NCBI RefSeq assembly: GCF_003399765.1
Contig: NZ_NFZV01000022.1
Coordinates: 1-64,000 of the forward strand
Direction of reading: 5' to 3'
Origin: Alkalilimnicola ehrlichii
Lineage (GTDB): Bacteria > Pseudomonadota > Gammaproteobacteria > Nitrococcales > AK92
Length of the DNA: 64,000 nucleotides
Positions within the stretch are counted from its first letter, which is position 1, and every line of letters begins with the position of its first letter. The position numbers and the translations under genes are program-made. Shown here piece by piece: positions 20,401 to 29,261 of the stretch. The notes under the pieces were generated by a model. It saw nothing but the letters and a program-made list of their open reading frames with translations, searched no databases and had not been told where the DNA came from.

Positions 20401-22641
20401 CTACGCTCCGCCGACACCACCAGCTTCGGCGAACAGCGCTTCATGGTCGACGGCTTCGCGGCGCAGCCGGGCACCGCTGCCAGCCGCGACGAATTCCGCG
20501 GCACCGGTGGCTCCCTATACTACCTGCGGCATCAAGACATCCTCATGGGCTCGGAGCGTGTCCGGGTAGAAGTTCGCGACAGGGATTCCGGCCTGGTCGT
20601 CGCGGTTAAAAACCTAGTACCGGGGCTGGACTACAGCATCGACTACCTGCAAGGCCGGATCGTGCTCGCCCGGCCGCTGTCCGGCACCGCCGAGGACGAC
20701 CTGCTGATCGACACCGGGGCCGGGGCGGGCAACGAGGCTTACCTCGTCGCTCGCTACGAGTACACGCCGGGCTTCGAAGAGTTGGACACCCTGTCCAGCG
20801 GGGGGCGCGTGCATTACTGGTTCGGCGATCACCTGCGGCTGGGCATGACCGCCAACCGCGACAGCGACAGCGACGAAACCAGCCAACTCGGCGGGGTCGA
20901 CGTCATCGTGCGCAGAAATGCGCAGACCTGGCTGAAACTGGAAGGCTCGCGCAGCGAAGGCGCGGGTATCGATACCCTGCACTCGGTAGACGGCGGCTTC
21001 AGTTTCGGCGGCAGTCAGGGCTTAGTGGAGCCGGGCGAGCGCGCCAACGCCTACCGTGTCGACGCAAGCCTGGCCTTGTCCGATCTGCATCCCGGCACCC
21101 AGGGCCGGGCGACCTTGTACCACCAGCACGTGGGCGCAGGCTACTCGGCGCCGGGGCTGATTACCGACAAGGACACCGACAAATACGGCGGCAGCCTCGT
21201 CATGCCGCTCACGGACAACCTGAGCACCACGGTCAAGACGGACCACACCGTGCAGCGCGGCGGCCTCGATACCGCCGCCGCCGAAGTCAATCTCGACTAC
21301 GCGCTCGACGCCCACTGGACCCTAGGCACCGGCATGCGGTACGACTCCCGCAAAGACAAATCGCCGGAGGTGCCCTTAACCCAGCGGGAAGGCAACCGTA
21401 CCGACGCGGTGGTTCGCGCCACCTACGATACGCGCGCGCGTTGGATGAGCTTCGGTTATGTGCAAGAGACGGTAAACACCACCGGCAACCGCGAGAGCAA
21501 CGCCCGCGTGGGCGGGGGCGGCGCCTACCGGCTCACGGACCGCTTTACCCTAAACGCCGAAGCCTCCACGGGCGATCTGGGCGAGGCCGGCCGGCTCGGG
21601 GCGGAGTTCCTTTACTCCGACCGCACGACGTTCTACGCCAACTACGGGCTGGAAAACGAGCGCACCGACAACGGTCTGCGCGCGCGCCGGGGCAACCTAG
21701 CCTCAGGCTTCCGCACGCACTACTCCGATACCGCGAGCGTGTATGTAGAGGAGCGCTACACGCACGGCGACGTACCCACCGGGCTTACCCACTCCGCCGG
21801 CGTGGATCTCGCCCCCGCCGACCGCTGGACCTTCGGCATCAGCGGCGACTACGGAACGCTGCGAGACAACAACACCAGTGCCGAGATCCAGCGGCGCGCG
21901 GTGGGCGTGCGCGTCGGCTACGGCTTCGAGACAGTCAAGCTCTCCAGCGCGGTCGAGTACCGCGAAGACAAACTCGAGTCCGAAGACCTCAGCGTGTCCG
22001 AGCGTAGCAGTTGGCTCCTAAAAAACCGGCTAAGGTATCAGCTCAACCCCGACTGGCGCTTCCTCGGCAAGTTCGATTACGCCTACAGCGAGAGCTCCCA
22101 AGGCGCGTTTTACGACGGCCGCTACACCGAAGCCGTGGCCGGTTACGCCTACCGCCCCGTGCACCACGACCGCTTGAACGCTCTGTTCAAGTACACGTAC
22201 TTCTACAACCTGCCCTCATCGGGCCAGGTAACCGGCGGAGGAACGACCGCCTCGTTCGTGCAGAAGAGCCACATCGTGGCGCTGGACGCTCTCTACGACC
22301 TGACGCCGCGCTGGTCGGTGGGCGGCAAATACGCCTATCGCCACGGCCAGCTCGCCATGGATAGAGACGACCCGGAATTCTTCTCCAGCCGGGCGCACCT
22401 TTACATCGCCCGCGCCGACTGGCGCTTCGTCCGCCACTGGAGCGGCCTGATGGAAGCGCGCCTGCTCGATCTACCGGACGCGGGGGACAGCCGCAGCGGC
22501 GCCTTGGTAGCCGTGTACCGACACTTCGGCGACAACTTCCGGCTCGGCGCCGGCTACAACTTCGCCGAGTTCTCGGACGATCTAACCAATCTCGATTACG
22601 ATCACCAAGGATTCTTCATCAACATGGTCGGGGCGTTCTAA
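17470..22641 (+). CDS. Triple OmpA-domain protein with C-terminal outer-membrane beta-barrel
   Basis: A 1,723-residue protein. The start ATGATG (17470) overlaps the previous stop and has a strong ribosome site (GGGGGAGAAG). ATG 17536 would give a shorter, more standard signal peptide (MAKYTRFILASALLLLPVAA). Three OmpA-like domains lie at about residues 115-235, 275-400 and 425-550, each with an NRRVEVEVWYD-type end, as in peptidoglycan-binding OmpA_C domains. Ig-like sheets follow to about 840. The remainder is a long series of alternating strands (for example YGANVHLRSADTTSFGEQRF) ending in VGAF, a terminal Phe typical of outer-membrane barrels. Inferred role: an outer-membrane anchor or exporter for the giant protein, tied to the cell wall. 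Confidence 0.82.
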   Translation: MMHRYRREVPATGITLGKKTTRMAKYTRFILASALLLLPVAAVAGEPAFEPAPANAGTVREARQLGEAVERQLPHDGAYRQWVQDEAVYEEDWSDRIEQREVVEILARTVKLRNVVPPIPFGSGDVEIPPAYVEQLRDVLAEIKDRDNVRLHFVGHSDVVPLSASLEAVHRDNLGLSRERAGAAAEFFLAALDLPPEAVSFEGRGELEPLASNATEAGRSMNRRVEVEVWYDEMEEQLAAEPVVVPRELHRVQVCRAETVCLLRYKEEHSQRARVKNLVPPLHYGEDAVSVPESFRQQILQTLDDLQVRQGRRNVVVRFVGYADNSPLEGRDLRIYGDHLALSRAQARRVALTVQEALLLPSHSVESDGLGSARPVASNETASGRAMNRRIEVEFWYDDPLQELPDGPQLCPQPGNEETVTRVYDPPSGPLEAIPFQGGRPVVTPAYLQRLGEVMAEIGDRENVRVRLIGYTANRPLDRRTAMAYGDDIGLSTARALRVSELVKEGLALSDREVEHEGRGYVQSPDVVNAGFIESDTSRVEVQVVYDEAVPLNDLDALDITPVRREVTPVDPFALNLMRITVDGQPLDDPNKSMQDVQRCTDVAFDQADIRFKFDSLALKPRLNVTAWPNTLRYQDDPETEFPDNLVRFEAYSNYPAFIARSEVRIFDAERSTRDEPLAVVPLGDAGRGEWLPHFEASPAPRRELKYVLRVYDEAGRFDETAPQALWVIDSLSEETRARDAQRELRVGYGENRLALQNIPLTGGTITVHGSDIPPDHTVWVAGEPVPVGAEHDFIAEKILPAGLHTVEVAVLDAYGSGELFLRDLELKRSDWFYVGIADLTVSHSDTSGPAGLVSQKDIYDSGLSTHGRLAGYVRGKFGNDWQLTASADTLEGPVEDLFSNFMDKSPDALFRRIDPDYHYPSYGDDSTVEEGAPTLGKFYLKLQQGDNYGLWGNFKVAYVDNSLAHVDRGLYGANVHLRSADTTSFGEQRFMVDGFAAQPGTAASRDEFRGTGGSLYYLRHQDILMGSERVRVEVRDRDSGLVVAVKNLVPGLDYSIDYLQGRIVLARPLSGTAEDDLLIDTGAGAGNEAYLVARYEYTPGFEELDTLSSGGRVHYWFGDHLRLGMTANRDSDSDETSQLGGVDVIVRRNAQTWLKLEGSRSEGAGIDTLHSVDGGFSFGGSQGLVEPGERANAYRVDASLALSDLHPGTQGRATLYHQHVGAGYSAPGLITDKDTDKYGGSLVMPLTDNLSTTVKTDHTVQRGGLDTAAAEVNLDYALDAHWTLGTGMRYDSRKDKSPEVPLTQREGNRTDAVVRATYDTRARWMSFGYVQETVNTTGNRESNARVGGGGAYRLTDRFTLNAEASTGDLGEAGRLGAEFLYSDRTTFYANYGLENERTDNGLRARRGNLASGFRTHYSDTASVYVEERYTHGDVPTGLTHSAGVDLAPADRWTFGISGDYGTLRDNNTSAEIQRRAVGVRVGYGFETVKLSSAVEYREDKLESEDLSVSERSSWLLKNRLRYQLNPDWRFLGKFDYAYSESSQGAFYDGRYTEAVAGYAYRPVHHDRLNALFKYTYFYNLPSSGQVTGGGTTASFVQKSHIVALDALYDLTPRWSVGGKYAYRHGQLAMDRDDPEFFSSRAHLYIARADWRFVRHWSGLMEARLLDLPDAGDSRSGALVAVYRHFGDNFRLGAGYNFAEFSDDLTNLDYDHQGFFINMVGAF

Positions 22642-22704
22642 GCCCCGGTCGGGGGGCGGGGTGTCCTTCTGCCCCCGGCAATTAGCCGATAACGCTAGTG
22701 GCGA

Positions 22705-23325
22705 ATGATGATGCGTTTCTTTACTACTGTATTTGGCTTTCTCTCGTTAGCCCTGGCTCTTTCTTCTGCGGGAGCGTCGTCGAATCCTTGCCATTTGCTG
22801 GCCGGTGCTGTGCCGGAGAAAGTGCATGGAATGCTGGAAGTGTCTGATGGGACAGATGCTTATGAAGGGAAGAGCATCATTTATTACGCTGCGGTGTTGG
22901 GAAGGGTCGGCGCGGTTGATGCCTGGGTGTCGGAGGAAAATTGGCGGAGCTTAGACCCTGACATCTTTAGTGGAGCGGTTATCGCAGGCCAGGTAGAGGT
23001 TGTTAACGTTCTGTTAAATTCAGGCGTTGACCCGGATTGGCGAGATAGCAATGGTGCGACAGCTCTTTTAGCGGCGGCAGCGTGTGAAAGACTCGACATG
23101 GTGGAGCTCTTGATTGAGGCTGGCGCCGATGTGAATGCCCATAATAACGATGGGCTGGACCCACTAATACAGGCCATTGTTTTGGGTGATATCGATATCG
23201 TCCTTGCGTTGCTAAACGCCGGCTTTGACTTAAGCCAATCACGGCTTGTTAATGGGCTGGGGCCTCGAGATGTCGCCGAGCGCGTGGGGAACGATGAGAT
23301 CCTTAAGCTTCTCTATGCGCAGTAA
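22705..23325 (+). CDS. Exported ankyrin-repeat protein
   Basis: A 206-residue protein with a signal peptide (FGFLSLALALSSAGAS). At least three ankyrin repeats follow, seen in NVLLNSGVDPDWRDSNGATALLAA and MVELLIEAGADVNAHNNDGLDPL. Ankyrin repeats mediate protein contacts and no enzyme domain is present. It starts with three consecutive ATG codons. It follows the barrel gene by about 60 bp and may be a late member of that locus, but its codon use looks more AT-rich. Confidence 0.8.
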   Translation: MMMRFFTTVFGFLSLALALSSAGASSNPCHLLAGAVPEKVHGMLEVSDGTDAYEGKSIIYYAAVLGRVGAVDAWVSEENWRSLDPDIFSGAVIAGQVEVVNVLLNSGVDPDWRDSNGATALLAAAACERLDMVELLIEAGADVNAHNNDGLDPLIQAIVLGDIDIVLALLNAGFDLSQSRLVNGLGPRDVAERVGNDEILKLLYAQ

Positions 23326-23495
23326 GTATTTTCAGCGTCGGACTGCCTGCTTCGGTTCGTGTCGTACGGGCGCTGAGAGCGAGAGCTGCTTGCCGAAATC
23401 GGCCTGAGCGGCGCGCAGAGGCACCCATAAGGTTTGTGCGTTTACGGGAGTTTCCAGCCGCATTTGCCAACTGAAAAGAACGGAAGGATAAGTGA

Positions 23496-24113
23496 GTGCA
23501 AGGGAAACGTCGTATTACAGCGGGGGCGTTGGCCCTAGTTTTAGGTTTATCGCTTGGTGTTCAAGCCACCGCTAAAGAGCCTGCCTCATTGTCGGCGAGT
23601 ATCGCGAATCACCTCACGGCTTCTCAACCTACCGAGCGTTATACGGCGTGTGTCGTTCTTGCCGAGCTAGACGCCTCTGACGATGCTTTGGCTTCGCTTA
23701 CAGGCTATGCGGAAAATTCGGCCGATCCTATCGATCGGCTTTGCGCCACGTATGCGTTAGCGCGTTTAACGCAAGAAACGGGCGCTACCGAGCGCTTTTT
23801 GGCCATTTACACAGCAGATGACGATCTAGCCGGGACTTTGCGGCGTCGGCACGAGCAGGCGGGGTATCCGCTGGGGCTTCAAGCGCCGCCTGAGCGTTAT
23901 CTCGCAGAGTTAGCAATTGGCGATGATGTCGCTCTAGACGCCTTACTCTCTCAGCTGCGGGATGTTGATGGCGTACAGGGGCAGGCGTTAATCGATTCTG
24001 TTACAGCACTGTTTCGGCGGAAACCTGAACGCGTCCAGCGGGTTGCGGAGGAGGCGGGGGTTTATCTGAGCGACGTTAATGTAGACCGGCATGGAGGCTG
24101 TAACGATGACTGA
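23496..24113 (+). CDS. Exported helical-repeat protein of unknown function
   Basis: A 205-residue protein starting at GTG with a ribosome site (CGGAAGG) eight bases upstream. A signal peptide is seen (ALALVLGLSLGVQATA). The mature part is all-helical with Ala/Leu-rich repeats that look like HEAT or Sel1-type scaffolds (for example RYTACVVLAELDASDDALA). The C-terminus carries several Cys-free acidic residues. I do not recognise the family. Confidence 0.6.
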   Translation: MQGKRRITAGALALVLGLSLGVQATAKEPASLSASIANHLTASQPTERYTACVVLAELDASDDALASLTGYAENSADPIDRLCATYALARLTQETGATERFLAIYTADDDLAGTLRRRHEQAGYPLGLQAPPERYLAELAIGDDVALDALLSQLRDVDGVQGQALIDSVTALFRRKPERVQRVAEEAGVYLSDVNVDRHGGCNDD

Positions 24114-24277
24114 GTTGCTCTTTGTTAGCATTTCCAATCGTTCGCAGCCCGGTCGGGTAGCCCCACCTCGTTGACCCGGTTGCGAAGCCGATGCTCCCGA
24201 CCAATTCGACCATTTTGTTGTCTAACGTTACCGGGCGAGTGGATCGTAACCGTCAGCCAGATTCATGGTGTTAACAA

Positions 24278-24357
24278 TGTGACACCCAGCTAGCCGCCCT
24301 CGGCTCACTGAGTGGCAAAGGCGGTTCACTTAGCGCATTGGGTGTCCCGCGAAGCTC
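24278..24357 (+). repeat. Hairpin repeat A, copy 1
   Basis: An interspersed element of about 80 bp. The ends are GACACCC and GGGTGTC in inverted orientation, with an inner GCCGCC/GGCGG inverted pair and a conserved 3' tail CGCGAAGCTC. All copies in this window point the same way. This copy precedes the gene at 24386. It lacks an R-box (GTTRRRY), so it is not an attC site. Confidence 0.85.
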
Positions 24358-24385
24358 GACTGCCGATTGGAGGTAACCTATCGAT

Positions 24386-25051
24386 TTGCAAGGGTTTTTG
24401 ATGGTCCTCGATAAAGTTAAGCTAGCCTACGAAGGCGGCCAACTTGTCGTACACTTCATTGACGGCAAGCTGGAACTAACTCTAGAGAAGATCGGCGACC
24501 AAGAACTTGAAGTAGCTCGGAATGTGCTTCGGCGCGCCAAGAACAGTAAGAACCCTGTTGCTGACCGTCGCTCGGCCTGTACGCTCATTGAACTCGCCAT
24601 GAAGCGGTTCGAGACGGCTGGCAACAACGAGATGGCCCGCTTTTTCGGGTCGCTTAGCAATCAAGTTTCTTACTATCAGAAGGCTGTTCAAACAGCCTGT
24701 TTGCTCGCGTTCACCTGGAACGAACTCGGCGAGTATGAGCACGCACTGGAGTTCAGGAAGAAGGCTTACCTGCTCTTTCAAGATCTTACTTACGCCACGT
24801 TGATGGAAGCGGCCGGCGACCAGATGCATTTTGACAAAGTCACCTCTCGGCTCTGTAAAGAAGAACGGGCACTCGATAAGGTGTTGTCGAAGCTGACGTG
24901 CCAAGACTGCGGCCATACCGATCCGATGCACACCAGGAAATGCCAATGTGGCATTACTGAATGCGTATGTCATGCGATGGGACGAGTGTATCGAGAGCGG
25001 ATGGGAAGTGAGCGCTCATGTGTCCCGCGTTTTGTTCTTGAGAGTAGGTAG
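24386..25051 (+). CDS. Hypothetical protein with C-terminal Cys-rich zinc-binding motif
   Basis: A 221-residue protein with no family I recognise. The middle is helical (tetratricopeptide-like pairs, about residues 90-150). The C-terminus has CQDCG, HTRKCQCG and CVCH, a set of Cys and His that could bind one or two zinc ions. The start is uncertain: TTG 24386 has GGAGGT 11 bp upstream, while ATG 24401 lacks a good site. It directly follows hairpin repeat A copy 1, which fits a mobile-cassette position. Its base composition resembles its neighbours. Confidence 0.55.
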   Translation: MQGFLMVLDKVKLAYEGGQLVVHFIDGKLELTLEKIGDQELEVARNVLRRAKNSKNPVADRRSACTLIELAMKRFETAGNNEMARFFGSLSNQVSYYQKAVQTACLLAFTWNELGEYEHALEFRKKAYLLFQDLTYATLMEAAGDQMHFDKVTSRLCKEERALDKVLSKLTCQDCGHTDPMHTRKCQCGITECVCHAMGRVYRERMGSERSCVPRFVLESR

Positions 25052-25164
25052 CTGGTCACGCCGAACCAGGCGCTGCACCTGACCGGCTGGGCACAACGGC
25101 TTTCCAGATTCGTAGCCCACCGAGCCCCGCCGGCAGGTGAGCTGTGTCCTTGGGCGGAGAAAGG

Positions 25165-25428
25165 ATGACTGCTATGAATGATGATCTGTCGAACCTGAAG
25201 AGGCAGACTCAGCCAATGCCAGATTTTGTCAGCGCAGCTCTCGAAGAGCGTGGCCTGTGGGAGGAATACCAGCAGCGCCCTGCGTACCAACGCAACGACT
25301 ATCTCGGCTGGATCAACCGAGCCAAACGCCAGGAGACAAAAGACAAGCGCCTCAAACAGATGCTGGACGAGCTCGAGCAAGGCGGCGTCTACATGAGCAT
25401 GAAGCATGCGGCGTCACGGAAGTCGTGA
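25165..25428 (+). CDS. YdeI/OmpD-associated family protein (short form)
   Basis: An 87-residue protein. The region ending in RPAYQRNDYLGWINRAKRQ and MLDELEQGG matches the C-terminal part of YdeI/OmpD-associated family proteins. Full-length relatives are about twice as long, so this is a short form or a remnant. ATG 25165 and ATG 25174 both fit the ribosome site GGAGAAAGG. Confidence 0.6.
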   Translation: MTAMNDDLSNLKRQTQPMPDFVSAALEERGLWEEYQQRPAYQRNDYLGWINRAKRQETKDKRLKQMLDELEQGGVYMSMKHAASRKS

Positions 25429-25445
25429 GGTGTTTGTTATGGGGG

Positions 25446-25538
25446 AAAAGGGGACAGATTTATTATTCTCATTCTCCCGTCATCGCTTGGTATGAGGTCG
25501 GCGGCTTGACGGGCGAGTAAATAAATCTGTCCCCTTTT
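25446..25538 (+). repeat. Palindromic repeat D, copy 1
   Basis: About 93 bp with inverted ends AAAAGGGGACAGATTTATT and AATAAATCTGTCCCCTTTT, and an inner inverted pair CTCCCGTCA/TGACGGGCGAG. The layout is like REP-type elements moved by RAYT transposases. A near-identical copy lies at 30651-30745. No RAYT gene is present in the window. Confidence 0.85.
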
Positions 25539-25582
25539 GCGGTCCCTTTTGCGAGTACCATGACCGCCTCCAGCGCGGCACC

Positions 25583-27849
25583 TCAGCGGCCGCGGGTAAC
25601 GACGAAGCGTTCGAAATCCGCTCCCTCCAGAGGGCGGCTCAAGTAGTAGCCCTGCACGCTGTCGCAGTCATTCTCGGCGAGAAATTCCAGGGCCTCCTGA
25701 CTCTCGACGCCCTCGGCTACGATGGACAGGTGCAGGGTGTGCCCCATCCGAATGATCGCCTGAACGATAGCGGCGTCATTCGGATCGCTGCTTATATCCC
25801 GTACAAAGGCTTGATCTATCTTGAGATCATCCACCGGCAGCTGCTTGAGATAACTCAGGGACGAATACCCCGTACCGAAGTCGTCGATCGACAGGCGTAT
25901 CCCCAACGCCCTGAGCTCGTTCAGCCGCGTCAGCGCCGCGGCTTCGGTCATTACCATGCTCTCGGTCAGCTCCAGCTCCAGCAGACGCGGCGGCAAGCCG
26001 CTGGCTTCCAAGGCCTTGCGGATGCTGCGGATGATAGTCGGGCGCCGAAACTGGGCCGCCGAGACGTTTACCGCAATGCGCAGTTCTGGCAGCCCCGCCA
26101 AGCGCCAGGCCTGCGTCTGCCGGCAAGCCTCGGCGAGAACCCAGTCGCCGATCTCGAGGATCAGTCCGCTGTCCTCCGCAACCGGGATAAATCGGTCTGG
26201 CGGAATCATTCCCTGCGCGCCGTGGCGCCAACGCAGCAGCGCCTCGGCGCCGACCACCAATCTCGACTTCAGACTGACCTGGGGCTGGAACTGCAGCATC
26301 AGCTCTTGCCGCTCCAGGGCCCGGCGAAGATCGTGCTCCAGGTGCAGCCGCTCCATCGCCCGCTGGTTCATCTCCGGGATGAAGAACTGAAAGTTGTCGC
26401 GGCCGGCCTGCTTGGCGTGGTACATCGCAATGTCCGCGTGGCGGACAAGCTCTTCCGGATCGCGTCCGTCCTCCGGGAAGACGCTGATACCCATGCTGGT
26501 GGAGATATGCAGCTCGTGCGCAACCACCCGATAAGGTGCCGCGATCCGCTGCACGATCTGCGCAGCGAGGTTCGCGACCGCCTCCAGTGATTCTTCCTCC
26601 GTCAACAGGATGGCGAACTCGTCGCCACCTTGCCGGCTGACCGTATCGGTGGGGCGGACACAGCCGAGCAGCCGCCGGGCAACTTGCGCCAGCAGCTTGT
26701 CTCCCACCGGATGTCCCAGCGTGTCGTTAATGTGCTTGAACCTGTCCAGGTCCAGATACAGGAGTGCCAGCCGGTGGCCATGGCGCTCTGCAGTAGTCAC
26801 GGCCTGCAGGATACGATCGTGCAGGAGCGCCCGGTTGGGTAGACCGGTGAGCGGATCGTGCACGGCCTGATAACTGAGTTGCTTGGCGAGGGCACGAGTT
26901 GTAGTGACGTCGTGCAGCACCAACACGGAGCCGATCAGCCTGCCCGCAGCCGAGCGCAGGGCCGTGGCCCGCAGCTCCACAGAGCGCGCTTCGGCGCTTG
27001 GCTGTAGCAGCACAACTTCCAGGGGCTGCGTACCCCCTCCGCCGCCACGGCGTAGCTGATGCACGGGGTTCTCCAGCCGCTGTTGGCTCACTTCGTCGCG
27101 CAGAGGCACCACTTCGTCCACCGGCCGGCCGGCAGCCTCCATACGCTGCCACCCGCACAGCGCCTCCGCAGCCGGATTCAGGTAGGTAACGCAGCCACGC
27201 ATGTCGGTGGTGACAACTCCGTCGGCTATGGACTCAAGGGTCACCTGGGCACGCTCGCGCTCGCGATCCAACTCCCCCAGTGTCTGCTTATAGGCCGTGA
27301 TGTCGGTATTGATGCCCATCGCGCCGATCAGCCTGCCGCGGGCGTCGTAGAGCGGGCCACCGCTGCTACTGACGGTCACGAGACTGCGTCCTTGCGACGC
27401 TGCACCAGCTCGAGGTGGAAGGATCTCCACTCCTTATGCGGGCGCTGTATGCCGCTCTGGAAGCGCCCGCGCTCCTCCGGTAGTTGCAGAAACGTGAAGT
27501 CGCGCCCGATCATTTCTTCCGGCGTATAGCCATACACCGACTGGACCGCTTGGTTGACGAAGGTAATCCGCCCGGCGGTGTCGATCGACCAGATAACGGC
27601 GCCGGAGGTTTCTACCAGCTGGCGATACCGAGCCTCGCGCTCCGCCGGAGTCCCACCCCCTTGATCCCGTGCGGCTCGGCGAAACCGAAGCTCCATACCT
27701 GACCGCAACCACCGGAGCAGCGCGTCCGCGGGCCGACTCAGCAGGTCTGGAGCGAAACCCGTCACCACGATCCACGCACTCTTCAGGCGACGGTGCACCC
27801 TCCTCAAAAGGCGCTCTGGGCCTGCGGCCGACTGTTTTCGGGAAACCAT
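25583..27849 (-). CDS. PAS-PAS-GGDEF-EAL cyclic-di-GMP signalling protein (frameshifted)
   Basis: About 755 residues if one base is restored. An N-terminal PAS domain (ETSGAVIWSIDTAGRITFVN) and a second PAS (LESIADGVVTTDMRG) are followed by GGDEF (RQGGDEFAILL, diguanylate cyclase motif intact) and EAL (EALLRW, DDFGTGYSSLSYLK, phosphodiesterase residues present). Such proteins make or degrade cyclic-di-GMP and control adhesion and motility. Start ATG 27849 has AGGAG at eight bases. The frame breaks at about 27386 in AAGGACGCAGTC; one extra G would restore KDGSLVTV. Either a true pseudogene or a sequence error. Confidence 0.85.
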
Positions 27850-27975
27850 GACCAAGCTCCTGAGAGAGAACGCGCAGTGGGGGCGATCACGTCCGACGCG
27901 TGAGCGTGATACCCCTATGATGAAATTCACTTTGGGCTGGCCTGGCGGCAGACAAGCAAGCGTATGCGAAATAGC

Positions 27976-28054
27976 AATGGGACACCCAGCCAGCTGCCCT
28001 CGGCTCACGGAGTGACAAAGGCGATTCACTTAGTGCATTGGGTGCCCGCGAAAC
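27976..28054 (+). repeat. Hairpin repeat A, copy 2
   Basis: Same element as copy 1, with ends GGGACACCCA and TTGGGTGCCC. It lies between the signalling gene and the MNT-HEPN gene, 120 bp before the latter. Confidence 0.85.
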
Positions 28055-28173
28055 TCTGAAATCAAAACCTTACAACTTGCCACGTTTGCCTTGGGCTCTG
28101 TGCCTTCCCCCTCGCCTATGGCACTATTACCAGATACTTCCCCCATACCACGAAAAACGCTGAGGGCGAGGGT

Positions 28174-29088
28174 ATGCCGCCGCTGGAATATAACCGCTTG
28201 GACCATAAGGACATGCGCACGTCGCTAAGCCACTTGCCGGCTGAGAAACAGCAGGAACTAGAGCAGATCACCGGCCTGATTGACGAGGCGGTCAAGCCGG
28301 AACTAGTGATTCTCTACGGCAGCTATGCGCGGGGCGATTACAAAGAAGAGAAAGACCTGGCGCCGCAGCGCTGGTCCGGGCATGCCTCGGATTACGATAT
28401 TTTGGTGGCGGTATCGGATAACACCACCGAATCGGACGGGGAGCTGGAACAGCAGCTTTATGAGCTGTGCAATGCGCAGCACTTCTCGGCGTCTGTCCGG
28501 CCCATCGTCCACCGCCTCAGCCACGTCAATCAAAGCCTGCGGGAAGGTCGGTATTTTTTCCTCGACATCAAGCGTGAGGGGCGCGTGTTGTTGGGCAGCA
28601 ACATCGGCCCGCTGACCGAGCCGGAAGACCTACCGGCGAAAGATCGCCAGCGGATTGCACAGGAATACTTTCAGCTGTGGTTTGAAGCCGCCTCTGAATT
28701 TTTTGTTGATTACGAAAACGCTGCTAACCGCAACAGCTTAAGAAAAGCAGCCTTCTATCTTAACCAGGCTACCGAGTCTGCTTATAAGTGCATTCTCCTG
28801 GTCCATACCCTGTACTGTCCGCACGAGCATCTGCTGCGCTATCTCGCCCTCGACGCGGCCGAACACGGCCCCGTGTTTAAAGAGATCTTCCCGCACGCAA
28901 CGAAGCAGGAGCGGGATATGTTCAAGCTGCTCGACAACGCTTACATCGCCGCCCGTTACCATCTCGACTTCAATGTCACTCAAGCAGACCTTGATTACTT
29001 AGCGCCCAAAGTGCAGCGTCTGCTGGACGTGACCCAAGCGCTGTGCGAGCAGGAATTGGAGCGCTTGCGGGAGGAAACTAAGAAATAA
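28174..29088 (+). CDS. MNT-HEPN fusion protein (nucleotidyltransferase plus HEPN)
   Basis: A 304-residue protein. The N-terminal minimal nucleotidyltransferase fold has the motif GSYARGD (about residues 48-54) and SDYDILV (about 70-76) with the catalytic Asp pair, separated by an insert. The C-terminal half (about 190-300) is a helical HEPN-like domain (AAFYLNQATESAYKCILLVH). MNT and HEPN normally form a toxin-antitoxin pair in which the transferase modifies the HEPN RNase; here they are fused. ATG 28174 is preceded by GAGGGCGAGGG; ATG 28213 is possible. The gene is bounded by repeat A and repeat B. A 3' stub of a second copy lies at 62415-62483. Confidence 0.8.
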   Translation: MPPLEYNRLDHKDMRTSLSHLPAEKQQELEQITGLIDEAVKPELVILYGSYARGDYKEEKDLAPQRWSGHASDYDILVAVSDNTTESDGELEQQLYELCNAQHFSASVRPIVHRLSHVNQSLREGRYFFLDIKREGRVLLGSNIGPLTEPEDLPAKDRQRIAQEYFQLWFEAASEFFVDYENAANRNSLRKAAFYLNQATESAYKCILLVHTLYCPHEHLLRYLALDAAEHGPVFKEIFPHATKQERDMFKLLDNAYIAARYHLDFNVTQADLDYLAPKVQRLLDVTQALCEQELERLREETKK

Positions 29089-29179
29089 GCGTGGGCTGCA
29101 TTGCTTGAGGCATGATGTCGAATGCAGAAGTTCGCTAAGGTACTGGTAATCATCAATATAGGCAGGGCGTTGTGGCAGC

Positions 29180-29244
29180 CAAAGCGCGGAATCATGAAGC
29201 GCGGTTTTTGCCATCATAGCGCGCGCTGTCTACTCACTGTTAGC
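29180..29244 (+). repeat. Repeat B, copy 1 (cassette-boundary repeat ending in TGTTAGCC)
   Basis: Contains GGAATCATGAAGCGCGG and a GCGCGC-rich palindrome. Copies at 34049, 42831 and 62551 agree up to TGTTA and then diverge. This is what an attC 3' end (R-box GTTRRRY) would give. No clear left R-box was seen, so attC identity is not certain. Confidence 0.65.
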
Positions 29245-29261
29245 CGTCCTGAGTGAGCGCA

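Noticed and set aside
24278-24357. Repeat A as an attC site
   Set aside because: No GTTRRRY or RYYYAAC boxes; the ends are a 10-bp inverted repeat instead.
27376-28029. Longer N-terminus of the PAS-GGDEF-EAL protein from 28029
   Set aside because: It would run through hairpin repeat A; ATG 27849 has a good ribosome site.
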